Made by a program: the position numbers and the translations under genes. A model generated the notes under the pieces. The model saw nothing but the letters and a program-made list of their open reading frames with translations. It was not told the origin of the DNA and did not search any database. DNA of 64,000 nt from NCBI RefSeq assembly GCF_900078315.1, contig NZ_FKBS01000014.1, positions 1,275,847-1,339,846 of the forward strand. The letters run 5' to 3'. This DNA comes from Bordetella ansorpii (GTDB taxonomy: Bacteria > Pseudomonadota > Gammaproteobacteria > Burkholderiales > Burkholderiaceae_B). This document shows positions 24,241 through 31,959 of the stretch, piece after piece (position 1 is the first letter of the stretch; each line of letters begins with the position of its first letter).

Positions 24241-24837
24241 ATGTTCGGATCTTCCTCTATCCTGCGCCGCAGCGGCCTGGCCGCCGCAACCGTGGCCCTG
24301 GCGGGCCTGACCTTCGCCGGTTGCACCACCAATACCCAGAATAATTCGGCTACCCCGGCCCAGCAGCGCTCCGAGATCAACTCGGGCGCGGATGCCACCC
24401 TGTCCAAGCTCTATCAGGCCTCGCCGCAGTCGCGTGAACTGGTGCAGCGCGCCAAGGGCGTGCTGGTCTTCCCGGCGGTGATCGGCGGCGGCTTCATCGT
24501 GGCTGGCGAATACGGCAAGGGCGTGCTGCGCGTGGGCGGCCAGCCGGTGTCCTACTACACCACCGCGGGCGGTTCCATCGGCTTCCAGGCCGGCGCCCAG
24601 TCGCGCGCCACCGTGCTCCTGTTCATGACCGACGCCGCGTTGAAGAAATTCCGCGAAAGCAACGGCTGGACGGTGGGCGCCGATGCCACGGTGGCCGTGG
24701 CCAAGATCGGCGCCAACGGCAGCATCGACAGCAACACCTACCAGCAATCGGTCGTCGGCTTCGTGATGAACAACGCCGGCCTGATGGCGGGCGTGTCGAT
24801 CGACGGCAGCAAGATCACGCGCGATACGGGTCTGTAA
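24241..24837 (+). CDS. YSC84-family lipoprotein
   Basis: A 198-residue exported lipoprotein. The signal peptide ends in the lipobox LTFAGC (Cys about residue 28), followed by a Ser/Thr/Asn linker and a YSC84/SYLF domain (about residues 60-198): RAKGVLVFPAVIGGGFIVAG, YGKGVLRVGGQPVSYY, GGSIGFQAGAQSRATVLLFM. SYLF domains bind lipids. The bacterial proteins are abundant envelope lipoproteins without a settled role. The start has a strong AAAGGAGAAG ribosome site; the frame extends to 24211 without one. Confidence 0.9.
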   Translation: MFGSSSILRRSGLAAATVALAGLTFAGCTTNTQNNSATPAQQRSEINSGADATLSKLYQASPQSRELVQRAKGVLVFPAVIGGGFIVAGEYGKGVLRVGGQPVSYYTTAGGSIGFQAGAQSRATVLLFMTDAALKKFRESNGWTVGADATVAVAKIGANGSIDSNTYQQSVVGFVMNNAGLMAGVSIDGSKITRDTGL

Positions 24838-24849
24838 GGCGCGTGGCGG

Positions 24850-24870
24850 CGGGCGGTCATTCCGCCCGTT
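24850..24870 (+). terminator. Weak terminator-like hairpin
   Basis: Arms CGGGCGG (24850-24856) and CCGCCCG (24862-24868) with a 5-base loop, followed by only three T. It would end the YSC84 transcript; efficiency is doubtful. Confidence 0.4.
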
Positions 24871-25069
24871 TGCCGCACCGGCCCGCCGCGCGCGTCGTGC
24901 GGCGGGCCAATTTTTGCGCGGCCGGCAGCCCGTAACGCAGGCCCCTGGCGGCTACCACGAAGGCGGCCTGGCCCAGGTTGAAGTCCACGCGAGCCATCAG
25001 GCCGGTGAAATCGACCAGCGCATTGACCAAGGCGGGTTGATTAAGATTTTTTTCGATCAAGGCTCTCAT
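24857..25069 (-). CDS. Possible small basic protein
   Basis: A 70-codon frame, MRALIEKNLNQPALVNALVD then FTGLMARVDFNLGQAAFVVA, ending in an Arg/Lys-rich tail. GGAG lies about nine bases before the ATG. It is convergent with the YSC84 gene and its last codons overlap the weak hairpin there. The amphipathic start and basic tail are plausible for a small protein, but no family is recognised and it could be a chance frame in GC-rich DNA. Confidence 0.45.
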   Translation of the reverse strand: MRALIEKNLNQPALVNALVDFTGLMARVDFNLGQAAFVVAARGLRYGLPAAQKLARRTTRAAGRCGKRAE

Positions 25070-25257
25070 GATAGGCTCCGTTCATGGAAAGGTATTCTAT
25101 GGACGGGTGCTCCTCGTATAAAGAGGGGCTATCGAAAGACACTTGTTCGAAAATGCGAACAATCTGGTGTTGCTGGGCGCACTGTTCAGGCGTTTCTGGA
25201 TAATGCGCCGGCGGCTGCCCAGGGGGTCCGGGTCCGCTCTGGCTTATGGCACCGGTA

Positions 25258-25887
25258 TCAGGTGTCCAGTTTCACGTCGAACCCCCGCTTGACCGCCGGG
25301 CGGGCCATCAGCGCGTCGTACCACCGTTTCACGTTCGGGAAGTCCACGAGGTCGACCTGGTGCCGTTCGTGCCGCCACGCCCAACCCACGATGGCGAAGT
25401 CGGCCACCGACAGCGCGCCCGCCACGAACTCCACCTGCGCCAGCCGGCGGTCCAGGACGCCGTACAGGCGGCGCGTCTCGTCCACATAGCGCTTGGCGCC
25501 GTAACGTTTGTCGTCCTCGTTCTGCAATCCCAGGAAATGATGCGCCTGGCCCGGCATGGGGCCGAAGCCGCCCATCTGCCACATCAGCCATTCCAGCACC
25601 GGAATGCGTTCGGCCAAGGGCGCGGGCAGGAACTTGCCCGTCTTCTCGCCCAGGTACAGCAGGATGGCGCCCGACTCGAACACGCTGACCGGCTTGCCTT
25701 GCGGGCCATCGGGGTCGACGATGGCCGGGATGCGGTTGTTCGGGCTGATGCGCAGGAAGCCGGGTTCGAATTGCTTGCCGTTGCGGATGTCGATCGGATG
25801 GACGGAATAGGGCAGGCCCATTTCTTCCAGCGCCACGCTGATCTTGCGGCCGTTGGGGGTGTTCCAGGTATGCAGTTCGATGGTCAT
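25258..25887 (-). CDS. Glutathione S-transferase family protein (YfcG/Nu type)
   Basis: Cytoplasmic 209-residue protein with an N-terminal thioredoxin-fold domain (TWNTPNGRKISVALEEMGLP, where the Thr/Asn pair replaces the usual catalytic Tyr/Ser, as in YfcG and YghU) and the glutathione-contact loop NNRIPAIVDPDG and FESGAILLYL. The C-terminal all-helical domain ends in VADFAIVGWAW and FPNVKRWYDALMARPAVKRG. YfcG-like enzymes reduce disulfides with GSH. It is followed upstream by a second GST gene, 31 bases apart on the same strand, so they likely share a transcript. Confidence 0.92.
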   Translation of the reverse strand: MTIELHTWNTPNGRKISVALEEMGLPYSVHPIDIRNGKQFEPGFLRISPNNRIPAIVDPDGPQGKPVSVFESGAILLYLGEKTGKFLPAPLAERIPVLEWLMWQMGGFGPMPGQAHHFLGLQNEDDKRYGAKRYVDETRRLYGVLDRRLAQVEFVAGALSVADFAIVGWAWRHERHQVDLVDFPNVKRWYDALMARPAVKRGFDVKLDT

Positions 25888-25918
25888 GGCCGCGGTGGGC
25901 TCCTGAAAGAGAAAGGGA

Positions 25919-26551
25919 TCAAGTCAGCGCCGGCGCGATGTGCCGGCGGAAGGCGGGACGTTCCTGCAGCCGTTCGTACCAGGCCTTCAGATGCGGCATG
26001 GCCGGACGGCGCAGGCTGTCCAGTTCGGCGCCCAGGAAGCGCCGGCAATAGGCGCCCAGCACGATGTCGGCCAGCGTGAAGGCCTGGCCTTCGATGTAGG
26101 CGCGGTCTTTCAGGCGCTCGTCCAGCACTTGCCACAGCTTGCCGGTATCGTCGGCCACCTGCTGCAGGGCCGCCATGTCGCGCTGTTCGGGCGGGGTGCG
26201 CACCATGCCCCAGAACAGCGGCCGTTCGGCGGGCTGCAGCGAGGCCAGTGTCCAGTCCAGCCAGCGTTCCATGCTGGCGCGCGCCCGGGCGCCTTCGGGA
26301 TACAGGCCGCTGGCTGCGCCATATTGCAGCGCCAGGTAGCGCAGGATGGCGTTCGACTCCCACAGCACGAAGTCGCCGTCCTCCAGCGTGGGCACGCGGC
26401 CGTTGGGATTCATGGCCAGATAGTCGGCCTCGTTGTTGCGGCCATAGTGCATGCCGGCATCGATGCGTTCGTACGGCACCTGCAGTTCGTCGCAGCACCA
26501 CAGCACTTTCTGCACATTGACGGAATTCGCGCGTCCCCAGATCTTCAGCAT
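25919..26551 (-). CDS. Glutathione S-transferase family protein
   Basis: A 210-residue GST, distinct from its neighbour. The N-terminal domain reads MLKIWGRANSVNVQKVLWCC with Ser and Asn at the glutathione-activating position, then NPNGRVPTLEDGDFVLWESN (the cis-Pro loop and the Glu-Ser pair contacting GSH) and AILRYLALQYG. The helical domain contains FTLADIVLGAYCRRF. GAGGAGA precedes the ATG. The frame extends to 26911 but that part is not GST-like. The substrate is unknown. Confidence 0.93.
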   Translation of the reverse strand: MLKIWGRANSVNVQKVLWCCDELQVPYERIDAGMHYGRNNEADYLAMNPNGRVPTLEDGDFVLWESNAILRYLALQYGAASGLYPEGARARASMERWLDWTLASLQPAERPLFWGMVRTPPEQRDMAALQQVADDTGKLWQVLDERLKDRAYIEGQAFTLADIVLGAYCRRFLGAELDSLRRPAMPHLKAWYERLQERPAFRRHIAPALT

Positions 26552-26732
26552 GGTGTCTCCTCGGTTTGTTGGGGGCTGTTCCGGGCGGGCCGCCGCAATG
26601 CCGCGGCTTTCGGGAACGGTCGAGGAAATTCTATGCCTATTCGCGGCGGCGCACAGGCCGGACATCCGCGGCGCGAACCCATCCCGCGCTCGGCTATCAT
26701 CGCGGCATATCCAGGCAGATCGCTTCGCATCC

Positions 26733-27407
26733 ATGTCCGCATCACGCCGCATCGTTCTTGCATCCGTCCTCGTCGCCGGCCTTCTCGGCGCCGCGCCCGT
26801 TCTGTCCGCCGAGATCGGCGTGACGGGCAGCCTGACCTTTGCCGGCGGCAAGCCGGTGTTCGTGCCGCCTGCCGACTGGCGCCTCGTGTCCCAGTCGGAC
26901 AAGAACGGCACGCATTACGCCGAGTACCGTTTTCCGATGAAGTCGGTCTCCGAGCAATTCGCGGTGGCGCGCCTGTCGCTGCGCACGTTGGCGCCTTCGG
27001 TCAATTACGCCGACCTGCCGGCCGAAGAGGCCCGCGCGCTGGAACACGCCAGCGATGAAGCCATCCAGGACACCATGCGCGAGGTCGAGAGCATGCCCGG
27101 CATGGAGTTCGAGGCGGGCGGCGCGCAGTTGATCTACACGGCCCTGGACAACGGCAAGCGCTATCACTTCGTGCAGTTCATCAGCGTCAAGGGCGTGACC
27201 GAGGAAGGCCGCGAGCAGAAGCCGGCCGTGGCGGTGGGGTTGCGCTGCCGCAGCGCGGTGGATGAGACATCGCCCCAGCGCGCCGCGGCCGCCGAAGAGC
27301 TGGAGTCTCGTTGCTACGATCTGCTGGCCGACCTGGGCAGCGTCGAGGGCGGGATCGTGTCCGGGGCGGGCGGCGACGGGGATCCGCAGCCCGCGCCGCA
27401 GCAGTAG
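26733..27407 (+). CDS. Exported protein of unknown function
   Basis: A 224-residue periplasmic protein. The signal peptide is MSASRRIVLASVLVAGLLGA then APVLSA, cut before EIGVTGSL. The mature part opens with GSLTFAGGKPVFVPPADWRL and contains KNGTHYAEYRFPMKS and YHFVQFISVKGV, a beta-rich fold. It ends in a Gly/Asp/Pro/Gln-rich tail. No family is recognised. It is divergent from the GST pair with a 180-base gap. No Shine-Dalgarno of note precedes the chosen ATG, which was set by the signal peptide. Confidence 0.72.
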   Translation: MSASRRIVLASVLVAGLLGAAPVLSAEIGVTGSLTFAGGKPVFVPPADWRLVSQSDKNGTHYAEYRFPMKSVSEQFAVARLSLRTLAPSVNYADLPAEEARALEHASDEAIQDTMREVESMPGMEFEAGGAQLIYTALDNGKRYHFVQFISVKGVTEEGREQKPAVAVGLRCRSAVDETSPQRAAAAEELESRCYDLLADLGSVEGGIVSGAGGDGDPQPAPQQ

Positions 27408-27631
27408 GGCAAGGCTGCGATTATGTACTCCCAGGTGAAGAGTTATATCCAAACCTTTTCATGACCCTCGGCGCGCATGGAGATGCTGGCGGGTTTTGTA
27501 TGGATTGCTGGCATGTGGAAGGATTCCGTAGGACATTGACTGCCCGAGGCTTGCACAATCGCGGGGCTTTTCCCCGCGCGGCTGGCGACAGCCGTCTTTC
27601 TGCCCATTGCGAGAAGGAAGGATGCAAGGCC

Positions 27632-28573
27632 ATGCCCGATATGCTGCTGTATAACGAATCCCCGTTCGCCGTGCCGGCGTTCCGCATCATCGCGTTGTTG
27701 GATGGCGAGATCGCGGACGAGGCGAACCGGGGGGCGTTGGCGCAGGCCTATCGGTTATTCGAGGATGCCTGGGGCGCCGCTGCCTATATGGCCTCTTTTC
27801 ATTTCGTCAAGCACCGCGGCAAGATCCGCAAGATCAATCCGGGCCTGGCGGCCGATGGCCGGGCATTTTTCGAGCAATCCAGCACCGCCTATGGTGAGGG
27901 GCTGCGCCGCTACGGTTATGCCCTGTCCGAATTCGAAGAGCCGGCATTGCCGTATTTCGGTGTCGAGCAGCGTAGCGACATGGTGTTCTTCGAGATCGAC
28001 CTGCCAGCCGAGCACGCGCACAACGTCGCGTTTGCCAATACCATCACCGACCTGTTGCTGGGCACCAGGCTGATCTGCGGCGTGATGGGCTTGGGCTTCT
28101 TTCTGCCGCCCTACAACAGCAGCCTGTCGTTCGGCATGGGGCAGGAACTGGAGCGTTATCCGGCTGCCATCCACATATCGCCGTCGATGGTGATGGACGG
28201 CGTGCGGCGCGAAGGCTCGATGCACCGCTGGACGCAGGACGAGCAGCCGGGCATCGCCGACATCGGCTGGCGCACCCTGATCGGCTGGTCGTTTTTCAGC
28301 CGCCTGTCCACCGCCCTGGCGGCGCTGGAACAGGAGCCCGGCATATCGACCCGCTGCGGCGAGAAAGCCATCGCCGTCACCGCGGGGCCCGAGCCCGTGT
28401 GGGGCGATGCCAGCAAGCACGAAAGCCTGTCCGCCTATCGCGCCGTGGCGCGCCATCTGGCGCCGATCCGCTTTCCGCGCCATTGCGCGCGGTGCTTCAT
28501 GTTCGGCGGCAATGCCTCTCATGACGAGCGCCTGGCCCAGCGGCTGGATGCGTACCTGGGGCGGTTCGGCTGA
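27632..28573 (+). CDS. DUF3396 (TsiV-like type VI immunity) family protein
   Basis: A 313-residue cytoplasmic protein resembling the DUF3396 family, several members of which neutralise type VI effectors. Family-like segments include SPFAVPAFRIIALLDGEI, YFGVEQRSDMVFFEIDL, CGVMGLGFFLPPYNSSLSFG and IADIGWRTLIGWSF. GAAGGAAGG precedes the ATG by 7 bases. The frame is open upstream to 27311 without similarity. No effector gene is adjacent, so it may be an orphan immunity protein against neighbours, or may do something else. A hairpin GCGGGGC-loop-CCCCGC lies upstream near 27555. Confidence 0.75.
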   Translation: MPDMLLYNESPFAVPAFRIIALLDGEIADEANRGALAQAYRLFEDAWGAAAYMASFHFVKHRGKIRKINPGLAADGRAFFEQSSTAYGEGLRRYGYALSEFEEPALPYFGVEQRSDMVFFEIDLPAEHAHNVAFANTITDLLLGTRLICGVMGLGFFLPPYNSSLSFGMGQELERYPAAIHISPSMVMDGVRREGSMHRWTQDEQPGIADIGWRTLIGWSFFSRLSTALAALEQEPGISTRCGEKAIAVTAGPEPVWGDASKHESLSAYRAVARHLAPIRFPRHCARCFMFGGNASHDERLAQRLDAYLGRFG

Positions 28574-28725
28574 AGTGTTCCTGATGATGGCGGTTCGGCC
28601 ATCCGTACCGGACCGTCTCGATGCAACGCCCGGGCCTTGACCTCGTGTCAGTTTGAACAAACCGTTTTCTGCTTGAAAAAATAAGTGGCTACCATCGCCG
28701 CGTCACGAACTGGAGCATTGTCGGC

Positions 28726-29478
28726 ATGCCATTCATCGGCCTGGGTTTGCATATCGTTCTGGCGCTGTTGTGCGCCATCCATGTGGTGCGCAGCGGGCAG
28801 CAGTTGTACTGGCTGTTCATCCTGTTCGCGTTTCCCATGTTGGGCAGCATCGTTTACCTGTTCGCCGTCTACCTGCCCAGCAGCCGGCTGGAACGCGGCG
28901 CCTTCAAGGCCGTGTCGGCCGCCACCCGCGCGCTCGATCCCGGCAAGACCGTGCGCCTGGCCCGTTCCGATTTCGACGAGACGCCCACCGCGCAGAACCA
29001 GATGCGCCTGGCCGCTGCCTTGCTGGACGCAGGCCAGGCCGAAGAGGCCGCCACGTTGTACGAGGGTGCGCTGAAAGGGCCTTTCGCCACCGACGCCGAC
29101 CTGCTCTACGGCGCCGCGCGCTCGTTCGTGGCCTGCCGCCGCTACCAGGATGCCTTGCCGCATCTCGAGATGCTGAGCACGCAGCATCCCAACTACCGCG
29201 CCGAGGGCGTGTTGCTGTTGATGGCGCGCTGTTACGCCGGCGCCTCGCGCGACGCGCAGGCGCGCGCTGCGTTCGAGCAGGCGGTGCAGCGCTTCGGCAC
29301 GTATGAAACCTATGCGGAATACGCCATCTGGGGGCTGGCCAAGGGTGACGATGCGCTGGTGGCCCGGTTGCAGGCCGAGATCGACCGGATGACCCGCAAG
29401 TGGACGTCCGCGAACCGCGAACTGAACAGCGAAGTCATGCGGCGCCTGCGCGCGGCCCAACAGGACGCGCGGCGCTAG
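28726..29478 (+). CDS. TPR-repeat membrane protein
   Basis: A 250-residue protein with two N-terminal membrane segments (about residues 5-22 and 28-48: LHIVLALLCAIHVV and LYWLFILFAFPMLGSIVYLF), then a soluble region of helical TPR-like repeats (NQMRLAAALLDAGQAEEAAT, LLYGAARSFVACRRYQDALP, LLMARCYAGASRDAQARAAF). The membrane part resembles the PLDc_N-type anchor. TPR domains scaffold protein complexes; the partner is unknown. It converges on the receiver gene downstream with a 15-base gap. Confidence 0.8.
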   Translation: MPFIGLGLHIVLALLCAIHVVRSGQQLYWLFILFAFPMLGSIVYLFAVYLPSSRLERGAFKAVSAATRALDPGKTVRLARSDFDETPTAQNQMRLAAALLDAGQAEEAATLYEGALKGPFATDADLLYGAARSFVACRRYQDALPHLEMLSTQHPNYRAEGVLLLMARCYAGASRDAQARAAFEQAVQRFGTYETYAEYAIWGLAKGDDALVARLQAEIDRMTRKWTSANRELNSEVMRRLRAAQQDARR

Positions 29479-29493
29479 CCCTTTCGGCAGGCG

Positions 29494-29877
29494 TTACCGG
29501 CGGGCGGCGCCGTCGCCCAGCGCGTGTTCGATACAGGCGATCAGCTGGGTATCGGCGAACGGCTTCTGGATGAAGCAGGTGGCCTGCGCCTCGCTGGCGC
29601 GCTGTGCGAAGCCTTCCTGCACATAGGCCGTCATGACGATGACGGGGACGTCCATGCCGCGGCGGCGCAATGCCGCGCACAGCTCGAAGCCGCTCAAACC
29701 CGGCATGCGGATGTCGGTGACGACGCAATCCGGTTCGGCCGTGCCGATGTCGTCCAGCAGCGCCTGCCCGCAGTCGTACAGCCGCACCTCCAGATCGATC
29801 GAACGCAGCAGACGGCCCACTGCGGTCCGAACGGAGGCGTCGTCGTCGACGATGGCGATTACGGGGAGGGCACTCAC
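29494..29877 (-). CDS. Single-domain response regulator (CheY/FixJ-receiver type)
   Basis: A 127-residue stand-alone receiver with no output domain. The acidic pocket is VDDDASVR, the phospho-acceptor is Asp55 in VVTDIRMPGLSG, the Thr is in IVMTAYVQEG and the Lys in IQKPFADTQL. It starts with GTG (29877-29875) after AAGGACAA; the upstream frame has no domain. Sequence around the active site resembles FixJ-type receivers. It lies downstream of the XapX-MFS-amidohydrolase set on the same strand and may relay phosphate for the large kinase at 36811-41031. Confidence 0.9.
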   Translation of the reverse strand: MSALPVIAIVDDDASVRTAVGRLLRSIDLEVRLYDCGQALLDDIGTAEPDCVVTDIRMPGLSGFELCAALRRRGMDVPVIVMTAYVQEGFAQRASEAQATCFIQKPFADTQLIACIEHALGDGAARR

Positions 29878-29965
29878 GCGATTGTCCTTGTCGTTGTCTT
29901 GCGCGGGTAATGGGGCCGGCCGCTGCGGTATGCCGTTCCAGCTTAAATGCGGGTGTCCGGCGGCG

Positions 29966-29989
29966 GAAGCCATACCTAAGTATGGCTTC
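29966..29989. repeat. Perfect 10-bp inverted repeat between XapX and receiver genes
   Basis: Arms GAAGCCATAC and GTATGGCTTC flank a CTAA centre, so the core reads TACCTAAGTA. No T-run follows on either strand, so an operator for the receiver gene is more likely than a terminator. Confidence 0.55.
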
Positions 29990-30011
29990 CCGCGCATCGG
30001 GGCAAAACCGC

Positions 30012-30278
30012 TCAGGTTTTCTGCGTGTCCTGCGCGTCTGGCCGGGAAGCCTTGTCCACGCCGGTGATGTGCGGCACGCATTCCTGCTTGAACCACGACA
30101 CCGTCACGGGTTCGCCGGACAGCAGGCGGCGCGCCGGCGGCACGACCTGCTCGCCGATCAGCATGCCCAAGAGGCCGATCAGCGCCACGACGGGAGGCGC
30201 GGGGGAGCGGACCTGCAGCAGCGCGTAGATGATGCCGACCAGGATGCCGGCGGCCAGGGAAACGATATAGAGCTTCAT
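30012..30278 (-). CDS. XapX domain-containing membrane protein (DUF1427)
   Basis: An 88-residue protein of the XapX/DUF1427 family: two short membrane helices with the signature VRSPAPPVVALIGLLGMLIG, then QVVPPARRLLSGEP and a soluble tail with one Cys. XapX proteins often sit next to hydrolases or transporters of xenobiotic or amidohydrolase loci, but have no assigned activity. It lies 30 bases after the MFS gene stop and is probably the last gene of that operon. Confidence 0.88.
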   Translation of the reverse strand: MKLYIVSLAAGILVGIIYALLQVRSPAPPVVALIGLLGMLIGEQVVPPARRLLSGEPVTVSWFKQECVPHITGVDKASRPDAQDTQKT

Positions 30279-30308
30279 GGATCGGATTCCGGAGTGTGAA
30301 GGAGAGGA

Positions 30309-31919
30309 TCAGTGCAGCGGGGGTAACTTCATGCCCAGCAGATGCTGGACTTGCGGCGGCGTATCGCCCTGGTGGAACCGCAGCAATTCGCGCTGCAGGT
30401 CGGCGTCCGCGTTGTGGACGCGGCGGTGCTGGCGCATGTGCTCGGCCCAGGACTCCACCATGAACCACTCCACCAGCCGCTGGGGATCGGCGGAATCTTC
30501 CATCACGCCCCAGTTGAAAGCGCCGTCGCGCAGGCGCTCCTCGGACAGGCGGCGCACCGCGCGCAGGAATTCCTGGCGGTCTTCCTGCTTCACGCGGTAC
30601 TCGATCTGGATCAGCACCGGGCTGCGGTCATGTTCGACCACCGCGGCCACCTGCGGATCGGGCCAGGCCTGGGCCGGCTGCAGGTCTTCCTCGCCGCGCG
30701 GCAGCGCCACGCGGTGCACCAGCAGCGAGGTGGCCACCAGCACGCCCGCCGACACCAGCAGGCCCTGGGCCACGCCCATCTCCTGCGCCACGGCGCCCCA
30801 CAGCAGGCTGCCGCCGGCCAGGGCGCCGTTGAACACCATCTGGTAGACGGACAGCGCCCGGCCCCGCACCCAGTCGGGCAGGATGGCCTGCGCCGCGCTG
30901 CCCAGCGTGGTCAGCGCCGTGATCCAGGCCATGCCCAGCAGCACCAGGAAGGGCGCCGCCAGCCACAGCGGCGGGGAACTGCTGAGCACGGCCATCGACG
31001 CGGCCGTGGCCAGGGCCGCGGCCAGGATCAGGCGGTCGGCGTTCAGCACGCCTTGCAGCTTCGGCAGCGCCAGCGCGCCCAGGATGGCGCCCGCGCCCAC
31101 CATGCCCAGCAGCATGCCGTACAGGCCGGCGTCGCCGTGCAGCAGTTGCTTGGCCACCAGCGGCAGCAAGGCCCAGACGGCGCTGCCCGATACGAAGTAC
31201 ACGCCCGCGCGCACCAACACCACGTGCAGCTTGCTGTGCGCCCGCGTATAGCGCAGGCCGGCCCGCAGGGCGCTGAAGAAGTGCTCGCGCAGGGGATCGC
31301 TGGCGCGCGGCACGCGCCGCCACCAGACCAGCGCGCCGATCACGATGAGGTAGCTGATGAAGTCCATCGCGTAGGTCGCCGCCGCACCGAAGCTGGCCAG
31401 CAGCAGGCCGCCGGCGGCCGGGCCGATGGCGCGCGAGATGTTCACGCCCAGCGAGTTCAGCGCCACGGCGCCGCGCAACTCGCGCAGCGGCACCAGCTCG
31501 GGCACGATGGACTGCCAGGTCGGACCCATCAGCGCGGCGCCGATGCCACCCAGCGCCGCCATGCCGATCAGGATCTCGATCGTCAGCGCGTCGTGCCAGG
31601 CCAGCAGCATCAGCGTGCCGCTGACCAGCCCCAGGCCGAACTGGATCACGATCAGCAGTTTGCGGCGGTCCAGGATGTCCGACAGTACGCCGGCGGGAAT
31701 GGCCAGCAGGAAGACCGGCAGCGTGGCCGCGGCCTGGATCGCCGCCACGGCCGCGGGCGAACTCGACAGGTCGGTGGCGAGCCAGGCATTGGCCACGTCG
31801 CGCATGAAGCCGCCGATGTTGCCCAGGATGGTGGCCACCCACAGTACGGCGAAGGTGACGTGCCCCAGCGCGGCGAACGGCTTGGGCGCCGCCGCCGGCG
31901 GGGAGGAGGTCGTGCTCAT
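30309..31919 (-). CDS. MFS transporter of the MFS_3/EntS type
   Basis: Inner-membrane exporter, 536 residues: about 12 membrane helices (residues 15-400) and a C-terminal soluble extension of about 110 residues (IQIEYRVKQEDRQEFLRAV, WGVMEDSADPQRLVEWFMVE) resembling the antibiotic-biosynthesis monooxygenase-like tail seen in this MFS subfamily. MFS signature A is visible as DILDRRKLLIVIQFG. The substrate is unknown. It follows the amidohydrolase by 40 bases and precedes XapX by 30, suggesting one transcript. Confidence 0.92.
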   Translation of the reverse strand: MSTTSSPPAAAPKPFAALGHVTFAVLWVATILGNIGGFMRDVANAWLATDLSSSPAAVAAIQAAATLPVFLLAIPAGVLSDILDRRKLLIVIQFGLGLVSGTLMLLAWHDALTIEILIGMAALGGIGAALMGPTWQSIVPELVPLRELRGAVALNSLGVNISRAIGPAAGGLLLASFGAAATYAMDFISYLIVIGALVWWRRVPRASDPLREHFFSALRAGLRYTRAHSKLHVVLVRAGVYFVSGSAVWALLPLVAKQLLHGDAGLYGMLLGMVGAGAILGALALPKLQGVLNADRLILAAALATAASMAVLSSSPPLWLAAPFLVLLGMAWITALTTLGSAAQAILPDWVRGRALSVYQMVFNGALAGGSLLWGAVAQEMGVAQGLLVSAGVLVATSLLVHRVALPRGEEDLQPAQAWPDPQVAAVVEHDRSPVLIQIEYRVKQEDRQEFLRAVRRLSEERLRDGAFNWGVMEDSADPQRLVEWFMVESWAEHMRQHRRVHNADADLQRELLRFHQGDTPPQVQHLLGMKLPPLH

Positions 31920-31959
31920 TGTTCAGGGTCTCCGGAAAGGAATGTCCGCGTCGCGGGAA

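Noticed and set aside
25143-25162. TTGTTCG/CGAACAA inverted repeat
   Set aside because: Short arms in a gap next to uncertain genes; not distinctive enough to call an operator.
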